From positions 1,984,001 to 2,048,000 of the forward strand of contig NC_081334.1 in the NCBI RefSeq assembly GCF_022539665.2: 64,000 nt of DNA. Direction: 5' to 3'. This stretch comes from Daphnia carinata. Its lineage: Eukaryota > Arthropoda > Branchiopoda > Diplostraca > Daphniidae. Position 1 is the stretch's first letter, and each line of letters begins with the position of its first letter. A program made the position numbers and the translations under genes. Below are positions 1 to 12,300 of the stretch, one piece after another. The notes under the pieces were generated by a model, which was not told the origin of the DNA, searched no databases, and saw only the letters and a list, made by a program, of their open reading frames with translations.

Positions 1-502
1 CGTTTTCGACGATCATAGCGTCAAAGGAATCCGAATCGTCGGCGAAATAATCGATCCAGTCTCCGTCGTCCCGCCATCGCCGCCGATGGAGTCGCAAGCC
101 ACTGGCCATGCGGCCGTGACGGCCGTCCGTCGGCAAACTGCGATGCCAGCCCATCAGATTGCGAATCATTAAATAGGCGAAAATCATCGTCAACATGGCG
201 GCAACTAGCGGACGAGCGGCCACAATCACCGAGTCCGGCTTCTCGATTTTGGCCGGCCTTTCGATGTGTTCTCCTCCGCCTTCGTCGAGTAACCAAATGA
301 GTTTCGCGCTGCCCGATCGACTTGTCCACCAACACTCGCGCTGGCTCCGACTGATCAGCCAACGATCCACTGGCGTAAAAGAGGCGAACGACTCTGTCCG
401 CTCTGATAGAAGCCAAGGCGGAAGTGGGTCCGTCTCGGCCATGCTCGTATCGTTGAAAGCGTCGATGGGGCAGGTGCACATTGACGCCGTATCGTCTCTC
501 AT
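1..502 (-). CDS. Unrecognised single-pass membrane protein, exon open to the window edge
   Basis: Seen: on the minus strand one frame stays open from an ATG at 502 to base 1, about 167 residues, with codon use like the neighbouring real exons. It has a Cys-containing N-terminus, a Trp-rich middle, and one hydrophobic segment at about residues 92-114 containing AAMLTMIFAYLM. A basic stretch follows, then an acidic tail with WIDYFADDSDSFD. It continues beyond the window. The frame is also open upstream of the ATG to about 660, so the exon could instead begin at a splice acceptor such as the AG near 515. A longer frame that starts slightly upstream overlaps it but ends in arginine-rich low-complexity protein, so I prefer this one. 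I do not recognise the family. It could belong to the same transcription unit as the minus-strand exons at 3486-4955 and 5976-6191, but no splice link is proven. Confidence 0.4.
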   Translation of the reverse strand, partial: MRDDTASMCTCPIDAFNDTSMAETDPLPPWLLSERTESFASFTPVDRWLISRSQRECWWTSRSGSAKLIWLLDEGGGEHIERPAKIEKPDSVIVAARPLVAAMLTMIFAYLMIRNLMGWHRSLPTDGRHGRMASGLRLHRRRWRDDGDWIDYFADDSDSFDAMIVEN

Positions 503-3485
503 CGTCCAACGAACAAGCTCAATCGCACGCACGCACGCACGCACGCACAACAAAATGACTAACGCTTCACAATTCCAAACTGCTCCATTCGTGTTTTGTT
601 TTCTTTTTTTTTGGCGACAGTTCGTGTTCCAAAAATAAATAACAATAAGCAACACGCAAAAAAAAAGAAACTGATTAGAGAATTAGTAAGGGGAGAGGAG
701 GTCAGAGAAGGCGGAGTTGACGGACAGCGTTGTGAATTCACGGAGGGAAAACGGAAGACTAGTGCTGGAAATGCCAGTAGCATCTCCACGATCTCTCTCC
801 TACTGTTTGGACGTCCGCGTTTCGCTTGAAGGAGAGAGTAGAGGGGGAGAGCAAAATGCGGGGAGCTTGCAATGAATATAGGCCGCCTCATTCTAAAGAC
901 TAGCCTCCCAACGTTCCAAAATAAACGCAAAGGGGGACAGCGCAAAAAAAAGATCTCAAGGACAAGGCGGTAGCTATTTCCGAATTGGCCCGGCTTGGCA
1001 GCGGACAGAGCACCCTTCTGCGTCTCGTCCGCTCGCACGACGTATCAATCAATCCAGCCAACTTCTTCTATCCCCCACCACCTCGCACACACACCATCTC
1101 CATTCGTCCAATACAGTTCCAACAACTCTTCAAGACTTGTATCGATTTGGCCATAGAAATCGATTACACAAATCCAACACCGTTTTGTCAATCTTTCCGA
1201 TTCGTTTCATTCCTTTTGACCCTGTTCGCGAGAGACTAATCGATTACAAACAACATACGCAGCTGGGGTATTCTTTTTCGAAAAAAAAAAAAAAAAAAAA
1301 AAAAAAATCCTATACTTAGTTTCCCCACTCACTGATGATCGTTTTTGTGTGTGTGTAAGAGGGGTTACGGAGGGCGTGTATAGTTTGGCTTGGTATCATC
1401 GTTCTCTCATCTATAAGCAGCATACTACGATGACGCACGACAAATAATTTATGAATATTGGCCCAAAAGCACAAATAGATACGAAACAACAAAAAAAAAT
1501 AGGAATAACACCCCAGAGATGTAGCATATCCGGCCGGAATTCGGATGCTATATACAAAAACAAAGACAAACAATAAACAGCGAGCATAGAAGGGCTAGTG
1601 GAACAAGAATCCCGGAATGGGTCTAGGGAGCTTTCCGGTTCATCAACATGTAGAAAAGCAAAGCCAAGAGATTGACGGCAGAGTATTAAGAAAGCAAAAA
1701 AAAAAGCTAAACAAGAAAAAAAAAGAATGAAGGCAAACCTTCCCCATTTTTTCCAAGAAAACAAACAAGATAAATAGGAAAAAAAAAGATATTGTCGAAT
1801 ATGAATAAAGACACAAAAGAATGGTTGACATTACTCAACTCTACGTTTACCCACAAAAAAATAAACGGGATGAACGCAACCATTGAAAGCACAAAAAAAG
1901 GTGTATCAGAGAAGCCTAAAGGCGGAGGGGAGTTACGACGTGCTTCTCGAATGAGATTAGTCACGTTGACGAGCCACTCTATCGAGCTGAGTAGAGAGAG
2001 ACATTCGCTTCTTAATGAGGACCTCCCCCCTACGCTTATCGTTTTCATAACATCCGACCCGAGAGAATTGACGCTAGGACTAACATCGGCGTTCCACCAT
2101 GAAACTAACCACTAAGGTACTCCAGTGCGAATGACAGAAGACGAGGACCAAAAAAAAAAAAGAAAGATGTAGAGCATCTGTTTTGACAGCGTGCTATTGC
2201 CATTTCGTCTCGTGCCCCTCGCTCTGAGCCCTGTCCTCTTTCCGTCCAATTTGATCGCGGCTCGGAGCAGTCAAGGAGAGACAAAGAAACTCGCAAGAAC
2301 AAACAGCGAAAACAGATGATACATTGAAAAAAAAAAAAAAAAAAATAGAAGTCTCTCCTGTAGATATTATCATGCACAGCGAAATATCTAGCAAGGAAAC
2401 ACGATACGCAATCAAAAGTTTTCGATACCCTCCCGTCCTGATCCGTTCGCCTTTCAGCATTACCACGAGCAACTCGGGTCTTGTCGATCGTACTTCTGCA
2501 ACCCAAATCCCTACGATATCAAGTTGGCAGGCAAAAATGGATACACATCACACAACAAAAAAGAAACGACGAGAAACACGAGCTCGACGCTCGATACTTT
2601 CCCTCCTTCGACGAACAACAACCCATAAAATAATCAATCTTTTGAAAAACATGTTGGCGCTGGGTACGCCACCGATAGGGCACAACACGCACAAAAATTG
2701 GCCAACAACGACGGGGAGGGCCTTTTACAATCTCGCATCTTTTCAAGTGCGAGATGCCGGTTCAACAGTCCAACTCACCGCCAACGCGGATGAGCATGTC
2801 GTTTTGTACTCGTCCATCACACCCAATTATCAGCATCCATTAATAAAGACCCTATTAGGCAGGACGGGGCCAATTCTTGCAACTAGCTGATGCATTATCC
2901 ATCGATCTCTTCGCGTTTTCGCAGCCCCCAACTTTGCAGCTGTCGTTACACACGTCCGCGTTACGTTGAGCGGAAAGAGCGCAAGAAAGACATCAAAGAA
3001 ACTAATGACAAACGACATCCCCAACTCTCCTCATTGAACTTTCATCACGAACGGGAGAGGCCGGAAAGGCATCACACACGCACACACACCGAGTCCTTAT
3101 TTCAATCATTCAAAAGGTTGCTAGAAAATATATATATATGTCCGCTAGCGGGAAGCCGAAAAGAGAAAGAAACCTAACACAGACGTAACCCCTTTTCCCG
3201 TTTTGATTCTGACGTCTTTGTGCCCGTCGGTCGATTCAGGTCTATGTCGTCCGCCACCCACCCAGCGAGACCGACCGGCAAAAAAGAAGAAAAATGCCCT
3301 CTCGTTCAATTTCTTAGTCTACTCAAACCTTAACATGCCATGCAGATTGGATTGGATCGATTGACTGACGCAACATATTCTCAAAGACGTTTTCGTTTTT
3401 CTCTCTTTTTGTATGTGTGTTCAATTTCCTTTGAACACTGAAAAGAAGAAGGGGGGGGGAAAGAAATCGGAGGCAATCATTGAAA
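503..3485. other. Non-coding interval, intron or intergenic
   Basis: I see no convincing gene here. The interval holds homopolymer A/T runs (27 A at 1281-1307), a CGCA microsatellite near 528-548, and several chance open frames of low complexity on both strands. It would be an intron if the exons on either side belong to one minus-strand gene. Confidence 0.4.
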
Positions 3486-4955
3486 TTACCTGGCCGCCAA
3501 GATGGTACTATTGCGGACAGGCTGACGCGAGCGCGACGGACGTTGCATGTCCAATCGGTAATGCGAAAATTCACCAAACGGTCCGCAAAAGGAACCGCCT
3601 TCGTCACCGACGTCGTGATGGAAACGGTGGCGACGCATCGCCAATGTTGTTGTAGCAGCAATGCTAGAGGTGGTGGCCGTCGTGGCGGTATCGAACGACG
3701 GATCAAGTCCGCTTGGCGGGAGTGACAGTGAAGCTTGTCTGTATTGAGAGGCGAGTGGCGGCGCACGAAAGGCCGAACCGGTCGAAGGAATCATTAACGA
3801 CGGATTCTCGTGAGTGGCAGTGGCCGGCCACAAATAAGGACGGGGAGGGATTATTCCAGCTGTCCCGACCGCTTGACTGGATACAATCGATAAAGGTAAG
3901 GCGGTGTGGTGTGATGGGGTAGAAAAAGGCACAAGGACTCCGGTCGGGACGTAGGCAGCTGGATCGGTGATGGTCGTGGTCGACAGGATTGACGAGGATT
4001 GATGCAAATGAGGCAGGGGACTAGGGGTCGTGTTGATGCTACTTCCGCCGCTGACACTTCCGTTGAACGAGGACGCATCCGTTCGGTACTTGGGAGAGCG
4101 TGGCGACAACGCGCAAGGACGGACCAACGCAGGACACGACGTCGTGCTCGACTGACGGTTCAAAGTGCGGCGATTCTGCGTTTCGAAATACAAAAGACTC
4201 GGATCGCTCCCGACCGTCCCCTGTTGCGGCTGATGGAGTAACGCCGCCTCCTCCAATTCGGCTTCCGCACCGGATGAGTAATCGAAGGAAAAAGGTCGGC
4301 ACAGTTGCGAGCTCCTCGCTCTCTGACTCGTCGGCAGGTAGGCGGACGGTTGCAGTCCGGCGGCCATGTCGGCATCGCTGACACACGGCACGTCGCACGA
4401 CAAGGGTCGCGGCAAGAGGCGTCGTGATTGGTTGATGACTTTAGCTGCGGCGGATACGGGCGGCACGGGCAGCTTCCTCGACAGCGAAAGTTTCGGCGAA
4501 TCGCGAACGCTCGCACTTCCAATCGAGGCCGATCCCGACGAGGGACGAATGAGAGCATCCATCTCATCCATCGCATCTGCCACGCTTGCCATCATCAAAT
4601 CACTTTGGCTCATGTGATGGCCCGACGACGACATTTTGCTGTGGTGATCGGCGGGATGAGCTCGCCGCGGAACGGGTAGCTTACGACCGGCCACTCCGAT
4701 AAGAGCCGATGGATGGAGGACGGTCGAAGATACGACAGGTGCTGACGGCGAACTCGTCAGAGACAAATGCAATACGCTCAAATCGCAAATATCAAAGCTG
4801 CCACCATACGTCTGAGTCAGTCTAAGTAAGGACGTTGCTTGCGCCAAGGCCGGAGACGGCAGATGACGACGCGGACGATGCATGTCTGCTGGCGAAGACG
4901 ATGTAGATGAAGTGCCGAACCGATCGGACGGTGGCATAGTGGAAAACTCATCCAT
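3486..4955 (-). CDS. Ser/Pro-rich intracellular protein or large exon, unrecognised
   Basis: Seen: an uninterrupted 489-codon minus-strand frame from ATG 4955 to TAA 3486. The protein is rich in Ser, Thr, Pro and Ala, has no hydrophobic segment, and repeats an RKLPVP motif twice, followed by basic Pro-rich RRLLPRPLS. His/Met-rich and acidic patches are scattered through it. Such composition is typical of disordered cytoplasmic regions with SH3/WW-type or phosphorylation motifs (inference). At the 3' end the stop codon overlaps a good splice donor (CAG then GTAATT at about 3489-3484), so this may be one internal exon of a larger gene rather than a complete protein. The start is also uncertain: there is no clear acceptor directly upstream, and the ATG at 4955 is simply the first in frame. 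The great length without a stop supports coding. Confidence 0.55.
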   Translation of the reverse strand: MDEFSTMPPSDRFGTSSTSSSPADMHRPRRHLPSPALAQATSLLRLTQTYGGSFDICDLSVLHLSLTSSPSAPVVSSTVLHPSALIGVAGRKLPVPRRAHPADHHSKMSSSGHHMSQSDLMMASVADAMDEMDALIRPSSGSASIGSASVRDSPKLSLSRKLPVPPVSAAAKVINQSRRLLPRPLSCDVPCVSDADMAAGLQPSAYLPTSQRARSSQLCRPFSFDYSSGAEAELEEAALLHQPQQGTVGSDPSLLYFETQNRRTLNRQSSTTSCPALVRPCALSPRSPKYRTDASSFNGSVSGGSSINTTPSPLPHLHQSSSILSTTTITDPAAYVPTGVLVPFSTPSHHTALPLSIVSSQAVGTAGIIPPRPYLWPATATHENPSLMIPSTGSAFRAPPLASQYRQASLSLPPSGLDPSFDTATTATTSSIAATTTLAMRRHRFHHDVGDEGGSFCGPFGEFSHYRLDMQRPSRSRQPVRNSTILAAR

Positions 4956-5975
4956 ATCGATGGATAAAACAAAAACAAAAAGGGGGTTTCACAGCAACCG
5001 AAAGAAAGAAAAATCAATCACGCAAAACACACATCTGGGCGGATCAGAGTGCTACAACTTGCACTCGAGGAAAAAAACACACACGACTGACGAACGGCTA
5101 CCTCGGAACGCGACTGAGAGGAACCGCTCCTTCCCTAACTTTACGGTCTTGCACGGATGGTAGCCAAACCCCTTGAGGGTGGGGCAGGGGTGCGCTCTGA
5201 CCTGACGCGCTCCTTCCCTCCGACTCTCTCTCTCTCTCTCCAACGCCCGCTACTCCAGCACACCTTACTCCAGCGGGATAGACCACCAACTACAGGCCGA
5301 GCACACACAAGCAAGGTAGCAAATCAATAACAAAGGACCACTAGTTATAAGGTAGCAACGGCCAATGTCAGTCGAGGGAATAGTGGGGGAGGGGGTTGTC
5401 CAGTAAGGCAACGAGGGGGAAAAAAGAACTCAAACGTATTTTTTTTACAAATATTGAAAAAAGGCGTGAAACGGAAAAAGAAAAATTCAAAAGGTTTGTC
5501 TAAATGAACTCTGCACCGCCGTATTCTTCTCTTTTTTGTGATCCACTTGAAGGAACATCGGGTAGAGGATTTCCGCTAAAAGATTTCAACCCGAAAAAAA
5601 GGTGAGAACTTTCGTGGATTTGTAACAATCCCGTCGTCATCGCTACACGTTTCTCTCTTTTCGCTACGCTGCCATGTCGTGTGAGTGTATGTGTGGGAAC
5701 TAACGCTGAAAAAAAAAAAAAAAACTTTTGCCTTGATCCGGGACAATCAATACCACACATACGGAGGGTGTAGACGTTGCGAGTTGGGGCGGGTCTCATG
5801 ATGGTAGAGCTCTCTTAATCTCGATATGTACGTGGTACGTGGACGATGGTGCCGTCGAAAAAAATCTCTACAATGTCTTGCTGTCTTTGTTTCTATTTGT
5901 TTTATCTCTGAGCTATGACAGCCGCATCGTTATGATTTCAGTTGCCTAGACGACCGAACGTAACACAATGAGAAC
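4956..5975. other. Non-coding interval
   Basis: No gene seen. It contains a CT-rich stretch at 5221-5242, G-rich tracts near 5380-5420 and short A-runs. It would be an intron if the exons at 3486-4955 and 5976-6191 are one gene. Confidence 0.35.
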
Positions 5976-6191
5976 TTACTTGGCGTCGCACCCGTCAGTG
6001 ACGCTTTCTTCCACGATGACGATAAACGACGACGAGGTGACGAACTGACGTTCTTTGCGAATTGAATGACGAAACTCTCCGTTCGTGTCATCATCTCTCT
6101 CGATAGCGTAGATAAGGATCGCGCAAGTAGCGACTGGTACCAAAAGGGCCCAAAAGCTACCGGGTATCCACGAAAGGATCCACTGATCCAT
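5976..6191 (-). CDS. Putative first coding exon with N-terminal membrane anchor
   Basis: Seen: ATG at 6191 opens a frame of about 70 codons. Residues 3-29 are hydrophobic and aromatic (motif SFWALLVPVATCAILIYA), like a signal anchor. Directly at the end of the frame is a near-perfect splice donor, AA then GTAAGT (5980-5975), which would leave the reading frame in phase 2, so the apparent stop is probably intronic. The downstream exon is not identified; the large Ser/Pro-rich frame at 3486-4955 lies next on the same strand. Family not recognised. Confidence 0.35.
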   Translation of the reverse strand: MDQWILSWIPGSFWALLVPVATCAILIYAIERDDDTNGEFRHSIRKERQFVTSSSFIVIVEESVTDGCDAK

Positions 6192-9100
6192 TAAAGGGCA
6201 ACGCTCACGATTTAAAACACAAGAGAAAAGCGAAATACGTTTTCTACGAAGTACACGATTCGAAAGCTAAACCATCCATCTGAGATAGATGGAATGCACT
6301 CCGCCACAGTCAGTGTTCCCCTACGGTGTGAGATACCATGTGCCGGTCACGTGAACCTAAGCATTCACACACATACGATATACTTAGAGAAGGACAAAGA
6401 CACAAAAGCTCTAGGCTGCTTTTCTTTTTTTCCCTTGCCCCTACGGCAATCTGAACCCCACGGACTTTCCCAAGGATCAAGAAAATAACCAACCGCCCCT
6501 CCTTTAAGTTGTTAACTAAATGGAGAAACTATCTAAAAGTTAAACTGTTGTAAAGAAATAGCAATCCGGAAGGGTTATCTCTCCCGTTGTGGAAACCGGA
6601 GCGAGGTAATGCAACTGCTGATGCTAAGGTCGTCGAGTAAGCGTCAACGTCATGTCGCCAGATCAACGTCAAAGATGAGTTTGCAATGAAACATGTCTAC
6701 CTTGTTTAGGCGCGAATTGGGGCTCCAACGCGTATCGATTTCACATCGACCACTACAGAGATGACCAAGGTCAAACTTACTTCGAGCAAATTCTATCACA
6801 GAAAAATGTACTAAATATCCATTCCCCCTAAACATCGTGATTAGAATCCTGCGAAAACCAGTGGAGAACTGAAAAGAAAAAAATAGTTGGTCAAATTGAC
6901 ACTTGTGAAATGAAAGACCTAACCAACGAACAACAAAGAAGGAAGTAAGAGTTCCAACATAAAAACGTTCTAGAATTGTGACGACAAACCAAACTTCATT
7001 TCGTGCACGAGGATTCAGCAAGACAAAAATCGTCTGCCACAAACGTTGAAAAAGAAACTACGATGGAAAACGGGCTGCGTGACCCTCTTGACGTTGCCCT
7101 ATTGACACGCATGAAATAAGCATGACGTATACCCTTCTATTCCAAAGGTTGAGTTGATAAAGGGTAGGCACGAGTGGAGAGATCAAGACACAAGTGTCCA
7201 TTGCAACCACCACTAAAACCACTTTCGTTTGGAGCAGATGGAAGACACAAAAGAATCAAATTGCGCTGTTGCAAGAAAGAGCTTTGGGACTGCACAACGG
7301 ATCTCAGCAATCCTCAACTTACATCTTTACTTTGAGAATACCTGAATAGCTCTCACGACTTGCAGCTCAGATAAATCATTAAGAAAAAAACATCCTTCCT
7401 GTAAATGTGACAGATAAGACTCACCTTGGTGTTGGTTTTGCTGATGGTCGCTTGTCCTTCTTTGTGGAGTCTTCTTCTCTTGTTTCCTTTTCTCTGGGTC
7501 GTCCTTTGCCTTTATTAGAGTTTTTATATCTTTTCTTCTTTGCCTGGATAGCTAGCACTGTTTCATCACACAAAAACAGCACGTTGAGGCGTGAGCGAGC
7601 CAGGGTAGGGCATGAAACAAAAAAAACAGGGAAATGGCAATACAGGTGTGATTTGTAAATCTGTAATATTATAAAAAGTACACCGAAAACGGGTGCACTC
7701 ACCTCTACGGTTGGTATCACTCTTGATTGAGCTCATGTTTGTTAAAAAAAATCGGGCCCCAGACGAGTTTGGGACGCTTACAGTGAGAAACAATCGGCAG
7801 CCATATTCGATGGGGAAACAACTGATAGCTGCGTTGCCAATTGGTATGCTATTTGAATTTGTGGGTTTTCAACTTGCTTTATCATGCAGCGGGAAAGCAG
7901 ACGTGCGATCGGATCCCTCGACGTTTCTTTCCTTTCCTTGTTTAATAGTTCAAAATATTTTTGTCTTAATGGTGACAAAAAGAAAGAAATCTTAATATGG
8001 CAAAAAGCAATCCTTAGAGTTATTTCCTGGGATTCTAACTATTGCTACACCTATTTGCAGACAGTTGAATTCCATGGGAAAAGAAGCAAAGAATAGCAGA
8101 CATGTATTTCATTAACGTATTCTGTAACGTAACGTAAAAACAAGACCATTTCATTGGTTTGGAATTTAGAGTTCGCATGATCGCCAGTCATCATCGATAC
8201 TGTAGAAGTTGTAGAAAAACGAAGATCAAATGCGACTCCCACTCAACTTTGTGTCAAAGGCAGAATACCGTGGAGCAAAAGCCTCGCGTACATGGCCTTG
8301 TGGGGCTTTCCATACTGTCTGCTAGCTCGGTAACACTTCCTTACAGAAATGGCCATTCATCGACCCTTTTAAGGCAGTTCGCCCTACGCTCGCAAACACA
8401 CAAGTCTCTCAACACATGTAGAAGAAGCCCTTTCAATTAGTCGTATATGTGAGGGGGATTGCCTCAGAAACTAGCCTTTCAGAGTACCGTAGTAGATTTA
8501 TGGCAGAAAATCCACCGGGGGAACGAGGGCAATCCATTTTGTGCCTTGGATACTGTGCACGCAGAAACGTCTAACGTATAGCGACAGAATCGAAAGGGAA
8601 CAGACCTCCCACCCTACGCTTCGACTGGTTCTTCCATTAACCCACCGCTGGTTGCCAAAATACTTGCTAGAAACGTAAAAAGAATTACATCGAGACAAAA
8701 ACGAAGGGGCAGAGAGAAACGCGACTCCGATTAGATTGGTGGGATGCCCAACTTTCTTTCACCATACAAGAGATCATAACTGTTCCAGCTCGTTCCTGCT
8801 ATTTGCCTCTCGATCAATAAGATTCAAAGAGTTCAATAGCATTCCTATATGCGAAGAGGTAAGTGAAGGAGGTAACCGAAACTTAAAGATAAACAGATTA
8901 AAACAAACAGTGCTGACACTTGTACATTTTAAATTATTGAGTGTATTTTATTCATAGACATGGGTTCCAATTTTATTTTTGGAGAGCGGGGGAGTTGAGA
9001 AAATACCGAGCATTTCGCTAAAGAAGGAAAAAATAAAACTAGACATATATTTTCTTTATCAACTTCATTGCAAGAACGGAACGGCGGAGAATATTGGTTT

Positions 9101-9361
9101 TAAAAAGTGCAGATACTATTCAGAACTGCACAACCTTTAAAAATACATAAGAAGTTTAAAAAAAAAAAAAAAGATTAGATATTTCTTGTTTTCTTTTGTT
9201 TTTACGGTAAATATGTTTCGCGTTTTCTAGCTCACGATTTTTTTTCCCTGTTAATGAGATTGAAACAAGCAACGGAATAATAACACACAGAAGAAGCAGC
9301 AGGAATAGTAGGCCCACCAGGTCGTCAAATATGTATAGGTAGAAAACGTGATTTCTGTGTC
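6192..9361. other. Long interval without a recognised gene
   Basis: Several short frames occur on both strands, but none has recognisable domains, codon bias or consistent splice signals. The part nearest 9361 must include the 3' UTR of the minus-strand PI3K gene. I see no tRNA, no clear TIR element and no large repeat. Confidence 0.4.
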
Positions 9362-12300
9362 TCACATGTGAAGATGACCCAGAGGATACCAGGCAACATG
9401 CTCTTCGGTAAGATCGAGTGACTCGAGGGGGATATTGATCGCACCTAGAAATTGGTTCTCCTGGACTCGGTCATAACTCCAAACGGACACCTTAAGAAGC
9501 AAATAGATGAACACTCGTGTCAAAAGGGTTAGCTATTTCATTACCTGCAACAGGCGCTTCTGGATATTCTCAAGCGGCATGCGGTACACAAGCATTTCCA
9601 TGAAAGTCGGATGAATATTGCGACGGATGACGCGTGTTTTACGCTTAGTGATCTTGTGCATGTCCGGTAATAGGTACGTCTTGACATAAGGGCATGGCAA
9701 CTCGACTGCGGCATTGTTGACTGAATTTGCCGTGTTGCCGCCTACTAAATCGCGACCATGCTGGATCATTACATGCAATTCGCCTCTGGTATACTGGATC
9801 GATAGCTTCAACTCGCCTATAACGACGTAAAAATGATTAAAGAAAACAGAGAGAAGAAAATCAAACATGGCTGTACCTTGTACGTGACCATTGGCGTTGG
9901 AGACACTGCGACTCGCAGTGGACTTGTTGCGCCATTTGGTGACATAAACATTGGCCTCTTCGTCCTGATCGCGCAACAGCGGATGGAAGAAAGTGTAGAT
10001 GAGGTCGCAGTGACAGATCTCGGGAGCTAACTGGAATAAACTCGTGAGAAACTGGTCCAGTTCGGTTCGTCTCTTCTCAGCTACAGCTTTGACTGAACTA
10101 CGACCTAGATAAACGCCTTTCGACAAGCTCAAAATGCGATTGGAAACCAACGGAAAGCGGAGACATAATTTCTGATGGAGTTCAGAAAACTCCCGATGAG
10201 TGCGGAACAAGTACATGTGTTCGGATTGTTTTTCACGTCGCAGGCTCACGATGAAGACGTAGTACTTTTCTGGATCATAGCGCTTTTGGAAGCCGACTAC
10301 TCGAGCCTGTAATCAGTTTAATAGCCAATGGTTATTTGACGGACAAGAATTGAAAAATGCAGTTCACGAGAGTACAACCTCAGTTATTCGACCATCGGTG
10401 GCGAGAGTGAAGGTCTTTGGAACAAACGATAGAAGATCATCGTCGTTATGGTCGCCATGGAAACGTAGCTGAGCCAGATTGTGAAGGAAGAAATTGAATT
10501 GGGTGAACCAGGAACGAAGTGAATCCTCAATCATGCGCGCAAAGAAGGCAGCAGCCTCTGCCTTGGATTTGTCCGGGAGCAATGCCTTTTGCACATAGCC
10601 GATGGCGTCGGCGTTGACGCCGGGGATATTAGAGGTGGCCATCAACGCCAGCAAATGAAGCAGAGAATTGCTGTGCTGCCGGACGATATTGAATGCCTAA
10701 TAAACTAAAACAATTAATATCAATTTAAGCGTAACAGACGAATCAACTCATACTTGGCAACATAAATCGACGAAGTGTTGGAATTTCTGCGACGGTTTAT
10801 CGCCGCCGTTGATGACGTAAGCCATATCGGATGTTAAAACAAACGGAGTGCGATCCCTCTTGAAATTGCCAAACATCTGCGCGTCACCGAGGAATTTGCC
10901 GAAATCAATGTGGAAGAGATGGCCGGTGGACTTGACCATGATGTTGTCGTTATGCCGATCACAAACGCCAAAGACATAAGTGGCCACGCTGTAGCCGGCG
11001 CAAGAAGCCGTAAAGTTGTGCACAGCTCTCTCGTACTCGAGTGGTGAGGGATTGTGCTTAGCCAGCCAATCAGCGATCGGCCGGTCCTTGAACGAGCCCG
11101 TCAACCCGTGTTCAATCTACGATGATTTTAAAGAGCAGCAATGGAAATAATGAGTAGACAGAAGATGATGAAGGTCAAAAGGAAATTTACTTGAATCCGC
11201 CTCAGAGTTTCAGCTCCGGTAACGAGCTCGACAAACCCTCGTCTAGGTCCGGTGGGAACGCAACTGAAGGTGACCATTTTCAGATCAAGGCCATCCTTTC
11301 GCCACAATTTGTCCATAATGCGTACCTGAACAAATAAATGCTTCATAAATCTTCCGTTCCTAGGTAAAAAAAAACATCCAATAGCAATTAAGGTACCATC
11401 TGGAGGGTGAGCATATCTTGACGCAGATCATCGCCAACCTTGTACATTGCGCTGACACGAGAATTCTCATTCACTGGCAAATAGGAACAATAATAAATCA
11501 AACAGTCAACGACCTAAAAATAACGTTTACAAAATCACCTTCAGGCTCTGCCGAGTGGAAAGCTAATTTGAGTGGAAGCGTGTTGGATGGAAAATACGAA
11601 CATTGACGGACTTCTAGTCCGTTAACCTGGAGACTGGGACCAATAGGAAGAGAGGTGGGATTGTTCTCAAGTGAAAAGTGAATTGGCTCTAATTCGCGAA
11701 GCAGAGTGCTGAGGCGTTGCGATTCTTTGGTCGATTTAACTACTTCGGCGCACGAATCAAGTTGCTGAACAAGCATCTGCTCGCTGAAGAATCTATGGCG
11801 TAAGGCGGCTCCGCACGTCGCCAGAACTGAACGCAACAACAACTGCAACCTGCTATAAACGTCAATCAAAATAAGCAAATGAAAAACGACTGAATGTAAT
11901 AAGAACAGTTAAACTCAATTACCCAGAATAACGCGGATCAGCCCCTTCGAAATAAGCTTCCGCGAAATCAGAATTCTGTGGACTGGGTCCAGGTAGCTGT
12001 TGGACGAGGAGCCAGTAAAGCGAATGAGCTACTTGTGGCGAGCTTAAGGATCGTTCGAGTAGAAACACCATCAGAGGTGAATGATCGAAAGGTTCCAGTT
12101 TCAAGGCCTCCACCAACTGGGGTAGGTAATCCACCAGATCGTCGGACAAGATGGGACGAAGCCATTCGACAGCGCAGCGACGGACTTCAATATCCGGAAA
12201 ACAAGGTAGAAGTAATTGAAGCGCTTCCAGTGGTTTTAGAGCTTTCCATGATTGTAACAAGCCATAAAGGTCTGACAGACTTGCCCAATCCCATGACTGG

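Noticed and set aside
21-509. 162-codon minus-strand frame
   Set aside because: Ends in arginine-rich translation of the opposite-phase coding frame; the phase with a hydrophobic segment and balanced codon use was preferred, though this is not certain.
195-638. 147-codon plus-strand frame
   Set aside because: Overlaps the better-supported minus-strand frame, contains the CGCA microsatellite as RTHARTH repeats and ends in a poly-T stretch.
2324-2890. 188-codon plus-strand open frame
   Set aside because: Starts in a poly-A run (Lys run), has low-complexity basic composition, no domain, and overlaps homopolymers; most likely chance.
6650-7042. 130-codon minus-strand frame
   Set aside because: Phe/Leu-rich translation of AT-rich DNA with no recognisable motif and no splice context.
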